The notes under the pieces were generated by a model. That model was not told where the DNA came from and did no database searches. It saw only the letters and a list, made by a program, of their open reading frames with translations. This document shows, in pieces, positions 8,851 to 17,587 of a stretch of DNA of 44,378 bases. Source of the DNA: Gemmatimonadota bacterium (GTDB lineage: Bacteria > Gemmatimonadota > Gemmatimonadetes > Palauibacterales > Palauibacteraceae). The stretch lies in assembly GCA_029861425.1 (NCBI GenBank), contig JAOTZH010000007.1, forward strand, positions 1-44,378. The letters are read 5' to 3'. Within the stretch, counting starts at the first letter, position 1. Each line of letters opens with the position of its first letter. A program made the position numbers and the translations under genes.

Positions 8851-9861
8851 TCAGCGGCGATTTGAGGCAGTGGCGAGTCCGGCCAGCGCGCGCAGGTGCG
8901 CCACCACGTTCCCGCCCAACTCGCCGGGATTGTAACCGCCCTCGAGAACCGATACCACGCGGCCGGCCGCGGTGGATCGCGTGCGTGCGACCACCTCCCT
9001 CGTCAGGTGCGCGAAGTGGTCGGACGTGAGCGTGAACGACCCCAACGGATCATCGATGCCGGCGTCGAAGCCCGCGGATATCATCACCATGTCCGGGCTG
9101 AAGGCCTCGAGAGCCTCATCGACAGCGTCGAGCAGGGCCGACGTGTATCGTTCGGCCGGAAGCCCGCCTGGAAGCGGCACGTTCAGTGTCGTTCCCGCAC
9201 CTTCGCCCGTTCCACGCTCCGCTGCCGCCCCGGTACCCGGGTAGAAGGGATGCTGGTGGAGGGAGACATAGAAGACGTCCGGGTCCTCGTAGAAGATGTC
9301 CTGGGTTCCGTTTCCGTGGTGGACGTCCCAGTCCACGATCAGGACCTGTCCGATCTCGGGATGATCGAGGGCTCGTCGCGCGGCGACGGCCACGTTGTTG
9401 AACAGACAGAAGCCCATGGGCGTGTCGCGTGTGGCATGGTGACCGGGCGGGCGGATTGGGCAGAAGGCGGCGGCGTGACGTCCCGCGAGGACACCATCCA
9501 CCGCATCGATCGCACAACCCAGGGCCGCCAGTGCCGCGTCCCAGCTGGCCGGAGACACGAGGGTGTCGGGGTCGATCTCGACGATCTCGCCCCGTTGCTC
9601 GGCGGCCGTGCACGCGTCGCGAACGCGGGTGACGTGACGCTCGGAGTGCGCGACCGATGCGACCTCGGGGTTGGCGGGCGTGGCGACGACGGGATCGACA
9701 TGCTCATGCAGCTCGGGCAAGGCCCGGTGGAGGGCATCCATGACCGCGCGTAGCCGACCCTGGTGCTCGGGGTGTCTCCAGCCGGTGTCGTGGCGGCCAC
9801 AGTCCGAATGCTGGTACAGGCCGATTTCGGGCAAGGCGGACCTTCGATCGGGTGTGTACAA
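8851..9861 (-). CDS. Histone deacetylase-family (AcuC/HDAC-like) amidohydrolase
   Basis: [78 protein letters not shown] start at 9861; an alternative TTG at 9834 has a GAAGG SD-like sequence upstream. Confidence 0.93.
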   Translation of the reverse strand: MYTPDRRSALPEIGLYQHSDCGRHDTGWRHPEHQGRLRAVMDALHRALPELHEHVDPVVATPANPEVASVAHSERHVTRVRDACTAAEQRGEIVEIDPDTLVSPASWDAALAALGCAIDAVDGVLAGRHAAAFCPIRPPGHHATRDTPMGFCLFNNVAVAARRALDHPEIGQVLIVDWDVHHGNGTQDIFYEDPDVFYVSLHQHPFYPGTGAAAERGTGEGAGTTLNVPLPGGLPAERYTSALLDAVDEALEAFSPDMVMISAGFDAGIDDPLGSFTLTSDHFAHLTREVVARTRSTAAGRVVSVLEGGYNPGELGGNVVAHLRALAGLATASNRR

Positions 9862-9902
9862 CGGGTTTGCTCGGGAATCAGGCGCCTCCTAGTGTACCGC
9901 CC

Positions 9903-10910
9903 ATGTCGAGATCGAGCAGGTGTTTCGCGGTTGTGGCGGCCGTCGCGTTCTGGGGGTGTCAGGTGGACTGGGGCGGATCGGACATCGCTCTCGAGAACCC
10001 CGCGCCTCCGCCGGATACGACCGCCGTCGTCGAGGAGCAGCTGGAGCCGGAGCAAATCGCCCTGCCCGAGGGGCCGCATCTCTACGCCGTCAGGCTCGCG
10101 AGCGACGGGTCGGCTCGGCTCCTGCCTCTTGCCGGTATCGAAGCGGATGACGATGCCGGGACGCTCGAGCTGCGGGATATCTCGATCCCCGAAGCGGATG
10201 ATCCGAGCTTCCGAGCGCGGTTCGACTCGGTCTTTCTGGCGGCTGGCACCGAGCTGAACCTTCTGGGTCGAGGGGCTCGGCTCGGCTCGCTGATCGTTGG
10301 TGCACCCGCCGAGGGACCGGTGGCGGGGTGCCCCTCGATCGCGACGGGACGCGCGCTTCTCGTTCCCGGACAGGACGTACCGCGCGTGGCGTTCGCCGTG
10401 CCGCGAGGAGTCAGCGGATTCGACGACGCGTCCCGGGTCGCGCCGGTCGGAGCGACCAATTCCATGAGCGTCGCCGGCCCGGTGTTGGCGGAGCGGTTAA
10501 TCGGCGGCGACCGCGCGTTCCTCGCGCGACTCCAGTCCGTCACGCCGATCGCGCTCCCGGGCGACACGCTCGCGGGGATGGCTGCCACCTGGATGGTGGC
10601 GGACTCGCTGGCCGTCGGCCCCCCCGGGGATCAGGCGGCGTCGCTCTTCTTCATGGCGCGCTTCGAGCCGACGCGCGGGTTCATTCCAGTCTGGGAAGAG
10701 GTCCGCCGGTATAGCGATCGCGCAGACAAGGAGGCGTTCGCTTACGTAGACTGGATCACGATCGGCGACTACCGCCTCGACGTCGTTCGACGCTATGACG
10801 CCGCGAGCGTCCGTCTGGCCTTCAGCGTCATTGCTGAAGGCGAGGACCGTGAAGTGTCGTGGACGGAACCCGCGACCTGCCCGACGGTGGACCGACTGGA
10901 TCTCCGCTAG
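9903..10910 (+). CDS. Predicted secreted lipoprotein of unknown function
   Basis: MSRSSRCFAVVAAVAFWGCQVDW signal/lipobox-like N-terminus; consistent coding frame. Confidence 0.75.
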   Translation: MSRSSRCFAVVAAVAFWGCQVDWGGSDIALENPAPPPDTTAVVEEQLEPEQIALPEGPHLYAVRLASDGSARLLPLAGIEADDDAGTLELRDISIPEADDPSFRARFDSVFLAAGTELNLLGRGARLGSLIVGAPAEGPVAGCPSIATGRALLVPGQDVPRVAFAVPRGVSGFDDASRVAPVGATNSMSVAGPVLAERLIGGDRAFLARLQSVTPIALPGDTLAGMAATWMVADSLAVGPPGDQAASLFFMARFEPTRGFIPVWEEVRRYSDRADKEAFAYVDWITIGDYRLDVVRRYDAASVRLAFSVIAEGEDREVSWTEPATCPTVDRLDLR

Positions 10911-10931
10911 GGACCGTGGCGACGCGCCGTT

Positions 10932-11798
10932 TCAGGCGGCGAAGCTCGCCAGCGCGCCGCCTTTTTCGCCTTCTTTGAGCTCCCGCAGGGCACGATCGCG
11001 CAGCTGCCGAACGCGCTCACGCGTGACGCCCAGCAGTCCGCCGATCTGCTCGAGCGTGTGAGATTGCTCACCCTGTAGTCCGTAGTAGAGCCTGACGACG
11101 CGCGCATCTCTCGGCCGCAGGCTCCGCAGGGCATCGGCAATATGCTGCTTGAGCAGCAGTGCCTCGACCCCTTCCTCGAGGCCCGATTCGTCGCTGAGAA
11201 ACCTCTCCGCGACGTGGCTGTCTTCCGAGTCGCCGACCGGTGCGTCGAGTCTGAGCTCGGCGACCGTCAACGTCTGGAGCATCTCCACGGTTGCCGGCGT
11301 GAGGTCGGCGAGCTCCGCGATCTCTCTCACCGAGGGCTCGCGGTTGGTCTTCTGACGCAGCTCCGCTCGCACCCGAACCACGCGGGCCAGCTCGGTTGCG
11401 CGGTTGAGCGGCAGACGAACGGAGCGCCCCTGTTTGGCGAGCGCGGCGAGGATCGCCTGTCGAATCCACCACACCGCGTAGCTGATGAACTTCACCCCCT
11501 GATCGGGATCGAACTTCCGGGCCGCCGTGATCAGCCCGACGTTTCCCTCCTGGATCAGGTCGAGAAACCCGATCCCGCGGTTCTGGTATTTCTTGGCGAC
11601 GGAGATGACGAAACGGAGGTTGGATCGAACGAGAACGTCGAGGTCGTCCTGGCTGCCGGAGCGGGCTTTCCGGGCGGCCGACTGCTCTTCCTCGGGCGAT
11701 AACAGGGGATACCGGCTCAGCTCCTCGAGATAGATATCGAGGGAGGTCATCATCCGATCCGCCGGGTCCTTCGACCTACGACCGTTTGATGTGATCAC
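10932..11798 (-). CDS. RNA polymerase sigma-70 family factor (RpoD/RpoS-like, no region 1.1)
   Basis: LVRSNLRFVISVAKKYQNRGIGFLDLIQEGNVGLITAARKFDPDQGVKFISYAVWWIRQAI (region 2) and TLEQIGGLLGVTRERVRQLRDRALREL (region 4.2). Confidence 0.95.
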   Translation of the reverse strand: MITSNGRRSKDPADRMMTSLDIYLEELSRYPLLSPEEEQSAARKARSGSQDDLDVLVRSNLRFVISVAKKYQNRGIGFLDLIQEGNVGLITAARKFDPDQGVKFISYAVWWIRQAILAALAKQGRSVRLPLNRATELARVVRVRAELRQKTNREPSVREIAELADLTPATVEMLQTLTVAELRLDAPVGDSEDSHVAERFLSDESGLEEGVEALLLKQHIADALRSLRPRDARVVRLYYGLQGEQSHTLEQIGGLLGVTRERVRQLRDRALRELKEGEKGGALASFAA

Positions 11799-12038
11799 TC
11801 AGGGCCGTGACCGTGCTCGCTAGCTCGGGTTCCGTCCGGTTTCGGCAAGCTAGATGGGGGTTCCGGGCACCGCAAATATCCGAGGGACCCCCAAGACGCC
11901 CGTCCCGGGCTCCGATACGGCCCCACTTGTCCGCGCATCTCGGCGGGACGAGGTTGTTCGGACGCATACTCGCGTGGTCCCCGATCACTGAATCGGGGGG
12001 CGCGGGACGACATGACGTAGGCAACGGACGCGGGCCTG

Positions 12039-12797
12039 TTGACCCCTTCTATTAAATGGCGGTACTTCGCCGATTCGAACGTCGGCAGGGTCCGCACGCA
12101 GAACGAGGACTCGTTCGGCGCCGACAGCCCACCCGGGCTCTTCATCGTCGCCGACGGCATGGGAGGCCACGCCGCGGGGGAGGTCGCGAGCCAGCTGGCG
12201 GTCCGTTGCGCCACGGAAGGCGTGGCACTGCTCCCGCGCGAATCTCCGATCAACGTGGCCCGCGAACGGCTTCGACTCGCCATCGCCGACGCGAACCAGG
12301 TGATCCTGATCGAAGGTCAGAGCCACCCCGAGCGTTCCGGCATGGGTACGACGACGACCGCCCTCCTGCTTTCGAACGACGGCTGGTGGCTCGTGGGGCA
12401 TGTCGGGGATAGCCGCGCGTATCTCGTTCGCGATGGTGATGTCCACCAGATCACGGAGGACCACACCTACGTTCAGGAGCTCGTGAACCAGGGAAGGCTG
12501 TCCGACGAAGAGGCGCGCCTGCACCCCCGGTCGAGCCTTCTCACGAGGGCACTGGGCACCAACCCGCATGTCCACGTCGACCTCTTCGAGGGCGAGGCGC
12601 GGGAGGGGGACCGGTTCGTGTTGGCGTCGGACGGCCTGATGTCGATGCTGCCGGAGTCGGAGATCCGTGAGTTCCTGATCGGAGAAACCGCCGCGGAAGA
12701 GCTCGTCGCGGACCTGATCGAGGCCGCCAACGAGGCGGGCGGGTACGACAACGTCACCGCCATCGTAATCGACGCGGCTGAGGCCGGCTCGGACTAA
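12039..12797 (+). CDS. PP2C-type Ser/Thr protein phosphatase (Stp/PrpC-like)
   Basis: SNVGRVRTQNEDSFGADS, LFIVADGMGGHAAGEVAS, GMGTTTTALLL, HVGDSRAYLVRDGDVHQITEDHT, ASDGL, GGYDNVTAIVI. Start is TTG. Confidence 0.93.
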   Translation: MTPSIKWRYFADSNVGRVRTQNEDSFGADSPPGLFIVADGMGGHAAGEVASQLAVRCATEGVALLPRESPINVARERLRLAIADANQVILIEGQSHPERSGMGTTTTALLLSNDGWWLVGHVGDSRAYLVRDGDVHQITEDHTYVQELVNQGRLSDEEARLHPRSSLLTRALGTNPHVHVDLFEGEAREGDRFVLASDGLMSMLPESEIREFLIGETAAEELVADLIEAANEAGGYDNVTAIVIDAAEAGSD

Positions 12798-14143
12798 GGC
12801 AGCAGCGGGTCGGGCGATTCCAAACGGCGCTCCACTTCCGCCGGTGACGACTCGATCAGCTCGAGGAGCGGCGCCGGATCTCGAGTCTCGACGTCGCCCG
12901 CGGCGAAGACTCTCAGCACACGAGCGGAGTGGTTGAGCGCCTTCCCGAGTCTCGGGAGATCGATCAGACCGCGAGCGCCCCGTTCCGTAAGCCGCTGAAC
13001 GCCGCCGTCGCGGCGCACCAGCAGGAGGTTCAGGTCCATCATCCCCGGTTTGCTGGGGTAGTCGAGCACCACGGAACCAGGGGCGAGCCCCCAATCCGCC
13101 GCGAGTCGGTCCTCCACCGCGACAACGACATCGTCTCGATCGGACGTCCATGCCCCGACGCGCTGGGGCAACGAGTCGCCGAATAGCTCGATCACACGCT
13201 TCGGCAAGCGTCGGTGGGTGAGAGCCGAGAGCAGTGTCCTTACACGATCGATGGTGGACCCGGGGTGGGGTTCGCTTCCCGCCGTGCGTTCTATGCGATG
13301 GCCGATCATCGCCAGAAGCTCCTCATCGGTGGGGCCGGCGAGATCTTCCGTGGCCAGAAGGCCGTTCCGCAGGGCGGTTTCGATCAGCCTGCGAAAGACG
13401 ACTGTCGCCGCCCGCACCGCATGGTGCCAGTAGACGTTTCGAAACATCTGGTACTTCGAGAACAGGAGGGTCTCGAGCGCACTGAGGCCCTTCTCGGTCA
13501 CGGCGATCTCGTAGGGTCGGTCTTCGCCCTCGCGCGCCAGGGTCAACGAGTCGACCATGCGGTCGACATCCACCGCGCCGTAGGGGACCCCGCAAAAGAA
13601 CGAATCCCGTCGGAGGTAGTCGATCTTGTCCAGATCCAGGGATCCGGCGACCAGCCCCTGCAGCGGGTGCGACGACTCACCGCGAATGATCTGACCGATC
13701 GCCGCTATGGAGCGCTCGCCGTAGCCGTCCAGGACGTGCCGGATCGCGTCTGCCTCGAGAAACCGTGCGGCCACCTCTTCGTGATGTCCGGGGATCGAGT
13801 CGGGCCCGAGTTCCTCCATCGCATGGGAAAACGGATAGTGCCCGACATCATGGAGCAAGGCGGCGAGGCGGATGAGCGGCAGCGCCGTACGCTCCTCGGC
13901 GCTCAGCATCTCGAGGGCGCCATGGCCCCTGAGTGATCCGATCGCCCGGGTCACCAGATGATACACGCCCAGGGCGTGCAGAAAACGCGAGTGAACGGCT
14001 CCGGGGTACACGAAGTGCGCGAATCCCAGCTGCTTTACTCCCCGCAACCGCTGGAACTCGGCGGAGTCGAGGATCGCCGCCGCGTCGGCTTCGACGCGGA
14101 TGTTCCCCCAGAGGGGGTCACGGATCGTTCTGGCTCTCGTCAT
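12794..14143 (-). CDS. HD-domain phosphohydrolase (dGTPase/SAMHD1-like)
   Basis: FQRLRGVKQLGFAHFVYPGAVHSRFLHALGVYHL, LLHDVGHYPFSHAMEE (HD motif), LDLDKIDYLRRDSFFCGVPYG. ATG start at 14143. Confidence 0.92.
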   Translation of the reverse strand: MTRARTIRDPLWGNIRVEADAAAILDSAEFQRLRGVKQLGFAHFVYPGAVHSRFLHALGVYHLVTRAIGSLRGHGALEMLSAEERTALPLIRLAALLHDVGHYPFSHAMEELGPDSIPGHHEEVAARFLEADAIRHVLDGYGERSIAAIGQIIRGESSHPLQGLVAGSLDLDKIDYLRRDSFFCGVPYGAVDVDRMVDSLTLAREGEDRPYEIAVTEKGLSALETLLFSKYQMFRNVYWHHAVRAATVVFRRLIETALRNGLLATEDLAGPTDEELLAMIGHRIERTAGSEPHPGSTIDRVRTLLSALTHRRLPKRVIELFGDSLPQRVGAWTSDRDDVVVAVEDRLAADWGLAPGSVVLDYPSKPGMMDLNLLLVRRDGGVQRLTERGARGLIDLPRLGKALNHSARVLRVFAAGDVETRDPAPLLELIESSPAEVERRLESPDPLLP

Positions 14144-14248
14144 GGGGCGTGCAACATGGTCGCCCGGCGAGTCAACCAGCAATCAACTCGCGGGAGCTTG
14201 ACGCGCGACCGGCCCGTCGGAGAGGTTCCGGGCAGGGTCGGCGTGGAG

Positions 14249-14677
14249 ATGGGAGGGGAGAGATTTCGGCTGATCGGTGGAGGCATCGTGGAGATTCGAC
14301 GCGACCGGATGATCCATCTCGGCTACGCGAAGTACTGGCGTTCGGACGAGATTCTCGGGCTCGTTCGCATCGAGGAGGAACGGGGACCCGGGCGGCGGAC
14401 GGCCGTCTATACGTCTACGCTCGAAGAGCCGATCATCGCCTCACGATCCGAAGGCTCGATTCTGCAGGACATGGCCTCGATGCCCAACGAGGTGCGCGCC
14501 GCCGAGATCGGCTCGATCGCGGAGGACCTGGTCGAGGCGCTTCGCGATCTGTCGCCCGTCCTACGCCGCATGCTTCAGAACGAAGGCTCTTTCGACGCGG
14601 AATACTGGATTCGACGGCTCCGCGGAGTCGTCGATGCCGGGGACGAAGCCGATCCGCAGGAGGACCTCTTCAGCTGA
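14249..14677 (+). CDS. Conserved hypothetical protein (about 142 aa), possible remote RemA/DUF370-like core
   Basis: Coding frame with ATG at 14249 (MGGERFRLIGGGIVEIRRDRMIHLG...TAVYTSTLEEPIIASRSEGSILQDM). Family is a weak guess. Confidence 0.6.
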   Translation: MGGERFRLIGGGIVEIRRDRMIHLGYAKYWRSDEILGLVRIEEERGPGRRTAVYTSTLEEPIIASRSEGSILQDMASMPNEVRAAEIGSIAEDLVEALRDLSPVLRRMLQNEGSFDAEYWIRRLRGVVDAGDEADPQEDLFS

Positions 14678-14729
14678 TCGTCCGTCCGGCACGACGGAAC
14701 GACGCCCTCCGCGGTCGGTACTCCTGAAG

Positions 14730-16808
14730 GTGAACCCGACGACCCGAACGATCTCCCGAGCCTTCGTCGCCGCGGCTGCGGCTGCGATCTGCGCACCCGC
14801 CATCGCCGCGGCGCAGGACGACGCGTGGGACACCCCGACGACCCTCGCCATCGTGGATCGTGCGATCCAGGCTCGGGAGCACGCGTTCGCTGACACCGCG
14901 CTGTCCCGGTTCGAGGCCACCGCCCAGGGACACATCTACTTCCTGGGCGACTTCATGGGAGAGCGCGAGGTGGTCCGGGCGGACCAGGTGGCGCTTCAAA
15001 TACGGTGGCACGCGCCGCAAAACGCGATCCAGACGATCGTGGGTCGTCGTCACGAGGTCAGGCTTCCGACGAAGATTCGCTACCACATCGACCACCTGAG
15101 TCTGGTGCTAGACAACTTCGGCGACCGCATCATTCTCGGAGACGGCGACGAGGTCTGGGGGGTCGTTCACCCGGCTTCCCGCGGCGCGGGAGAGGAGTAC
15201 CAGTACCGGCTGGCGGACTCGCTCGAGATCCGAATCCGGGACCGGACGTCGCGGGTATACCGGCTCGACGTACGGCCGCGCAACGAGGCCCGGCCCGGTG
15301 TGGTGGGTTCGGTGTTCGTGGATCGGGAGACCGGCGCGATCGCCAGGATGGCGCTGACGTTCACCGCCTCGGCGTACCGGGACCCCGAGCTGGAGAGAAT
15401 CACGCTCGATCTCAGATCGGCGCTCTGGGAGGGCCGATACTGGCTGCCGGCCGAGCAGCACGTCGAGATCACCCGCTCCGTCAGGTGGTTGGACTTTCCG
15501 CTCGAGAGCGTGATCCGGACGAGGCTGGTCGTGCAGGACTACGACCTGGATCCTGCGGAAGAGTGGAGGATCGCGCCCGGGCACCGCGTCGCGACCCTCC
15601 CGCCCGACCGGCTCGCGGCCTTTCCGTGGTGGGAATCGCCGCTCTACGGTGGCCCGCTCAAGGCGGGCGAGCGTTCCGATGAGGAGCTGGACCTCGCCGT
15701 GCGGAACGCACGATCGCTGGTTCAGCCGTGGTCGCTCGAACGGGACCAGCGACTGCAGTTCTCTCTTCCGAACGCCTCGTCCGGCCTGAGGCTCCGTCGG
15801 GCAGAGGGGGCGCTTGTCGGTGGCGGGGCGAAGGTTCGTCTGGACGAGGCGTCATCTGTCGCCGGTTGGCTCGGCTACGCGGCCGGCGCGGAACAGGCGA
15901 CAGCGACGCTTTCGTTCGACCGGCGATTCGGGGACTGGAGAGCGGAGCTGGTAGGCTTCGGACACCGTTACGCGGACGTCGGGTGGTTTGCCGTCGCTTC
16001 GGGTGTCGGACAGTCGGTCGGCCTGGTGGTCGAAGGGGAGGACTACTCGGACCCGTACTTCGAGGACGGGGGACGGGTGTCGTTCGGAACCGACGGCGGT
16101 GTCGACTTCGAGGCGGGTCTCGCGGTCGCGCGGCAGACCTCCGGCTTTCTCGTCGCCGAGTCGATCTTCGCGGCCGGTCGGGGGCTCCGAGAAGTCAGGG
16201 AGATCGACGATGGGACACTGGTCTCCCTCGACTTCACGGCGGATGTGCGTCTCGGGGCCGCGATCGGGGCGCGCTGGTCGCTCGGTCTCGATGCGGAAGG
16301 GGCGACGGCCGCGATCGGCGACTTCGGGTACTCGCGTGCTGTCTTGTCGTTGCTCGCGAAGCGCGACCGGCTCGGCGGCCCCTGGGCCTGGTCGAGCGAG
16401 CTGGCGCTGGGAGCGGCCGGCGGCACCCTCCCGGCGCAGCGGCTGTTCCTGCTCGGCGGGCGGGGCACCCTGCCCGGGTTCGACTTTCGCAGCTGGGGCG
16501 GCGATCGAGTGGCCCTCTGGCGAGGCGAGATCTCCCGATCGCTCGCCTGGCCCTGGGTCACGATTCGGGCGATTGGCGCCGTGGGTTGGGCCGAATCCGT
16601 GCTCGCGGGAGCGGCGGCGGCCGAGCGCTTCGGAGTCGGGGACACCGAGGTGGTGCGCGGGTCGCTCGGCGGCGGCTTCGGCGTCCTCTACGACCTCCTT
16701 CGAATCGAAGTCGCCAGGGGGATCGGAAGCGCCGGACCGGACGACGCTCTGGCGGGTGACTGGACCCTCTTCCTGACGATCAACCCGCTGTTCTGGAACG
16801 TCCTCTAG
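14730..16808 (+). CDS. Outer-membrane protein: N-terminal periplasmic (LolA/DUF5686-like?) domain plus C-terminal Omp85/surface-antigen-type beta-barrel
   Basis: Signal peptide VNPTTRTISRAFVAAAAAAICAPAIAAAQ from GTG 14730; barrel with LFLLGGRGTLPGFDFRSWGGDRVALWRGEI and terminal ...LTINPLFWNVL. Confidence 0.75.
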   Translation: MNPTTRTISRAFVAAAAAAICAPAIAAAQDDAWDTPTTLAIVDRAIQAREHAFADTALSRFEATAQGHIYFLGDFMGEREVVRADQVALQIRWHAPQNAIQTIVGRRHEVRLPTKIRYHIDHLSLVLDNFGDRIILGDGDEVWGVVHPASRGAGEEYQYRLADSLEIRIRDRTSRVYRLDVRPRNEARPGVVGSVFVDRETGAIARMALTFTASAYRDPELERITLDLRSALWEGRYWLPAEQHVEITRSVRWLDFPLESVIRTRLVVQDYDLDPAEEWRIAPGHRVATLPPDRLAAFPWWESPLYGGPLKAGERSDEELDLAVRNARSLVQPWSLERDQRLQFSLPNASSGLRLRRAEGALVGGGAKVRLDEASSVAGWLGYAAGAEQATATLSFDRRFGDWRAELVGFGHRYADVGWFAVASGVGQSVGLVVEGEDYSDPYFEDGGRVSFGTDGGVDFEAGLAVARQTSGFLVAESIFAAGRGLREVREIDDGTLVSLDFTADVRLGAAIGARWSLGLDAEGATAAIGDFGYSRAVLSLLAKRDRLGGPWAWSSELALGAAGGTLPAQRLFLLGGRGTLPGFDFRSWGGDRVALWRGEISRSLAWPWVTIRAIGAVGWAESVLAGAAAAERFGVGDTEVVRGSLGGGFGVLYDLLRIEVARGIGSAGPDDALAGDWTLFLTINPLFWNVL

Positions 16809-16936
16809 GGCGCACTTCCCCCGGGTGGCTGGCGGACCCGCGCCTTGTCAGCCGCCGGCCCGGATGCAAGGATTCCAGACGGGTTATTGCGTCCCGCAGG
16901 GGGGCGCACGCCGATCTCCCCACGTTGAGGGCTCTC

Positions 16937-17572
16937 ATGAGTGCTGCAGAGATCACTCTCACTCCTTCCTCAGGCCCGTCCCGAAGAAGCTTCATCAAGG
17001 GCGTGGTCGCCGCCGGAGCCGCGGTTTCCTCCTCGAACTACCTGTTCCGCGCGTCGAACGCGCTCGCCGGGACGGTGGTCAAGTCGAGCTTCCCGCGGCT
17101 CGTCACGCTGAACGTCAACGGGTCGGAACGCTCGGTCGATGTGTTTCCCCAGGAGACGCTCGCGATGACGCTCCGATACAAGCTGGGGTTGACGGGCACC
17201 AAGCTCGGTTGCGATCGGGCGGAGTGCGGCGCCTGCACCGTGCTGATCGATGGCATCAGCCACTACGGCTGTTCGGTGTTGACCCACACCGTGCTGGCGC
17301 GCGAGGTCACGACGATCGAGGGCCTCGAGAGACCCGATGGGACGCTCCACCCGGTACAGCAGGGGGTGGTCGAAGAAGGTGGCTTCCAGTGCGCGTTCTG
17401 CGCCCCGGGCTTCATCATGAGCATGGTCGCCATGCTGAACGAGAACCCGAATCCTACGCGTGAAGAAGCGGCCGTCGCGCTCTCCGGTAACCTCTGCCGC
17501 TGCGGCGACTACAACAAGATCCTCAACTCCGCGATGCGGGCCGCCGAGTACGCCCGGCAACGCACCGTCTAA
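16937..17572 (+). CDS. Tat-exported (2Fe-2S)2 small subunit of xanthine dehydrogenase-family (PaoA-like) molybdenum hydroxylase
   Basis: Twin-arginine motif SRRSFIKG; plant-type 2Fe-2S C-x4-C-x2-C-x11-C (CDRAECGACTVLIDGISHYGC); second cluster C-x2-C-x31-C-x-C (CAFC...CRC). Confidence 0.95.
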   Translation: MSAAEITLTPSSGPSRRSFIKGVVAAGAAVSSSNYLFRASNALAGTVVKSSFPRLVTLNVNGSERSVDVFPQETLAMTLRYKLGLTGTKLGCDRAECGACTVLIDGISHYGCSVLTHTVLAREVTTIEGLERPDGTLHPVQQGVVEEGGFQCAFCAPGFIMSMVAMLNENPNPTREEAAVALSGNLCRCGDYNKILNSAMRAAEYARQRTV

Positions 17573-17587
17573 GGGGGAGAGCGAAAG

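Noticed and set aside
12794-14143. HD phosphohydrolase as an anti-phage dGTPase
   Set aside because: No accompanying defence genes; sequence fits a housekeeping dGTPase/SAMHD1-like protein with housekeeping neighbours.
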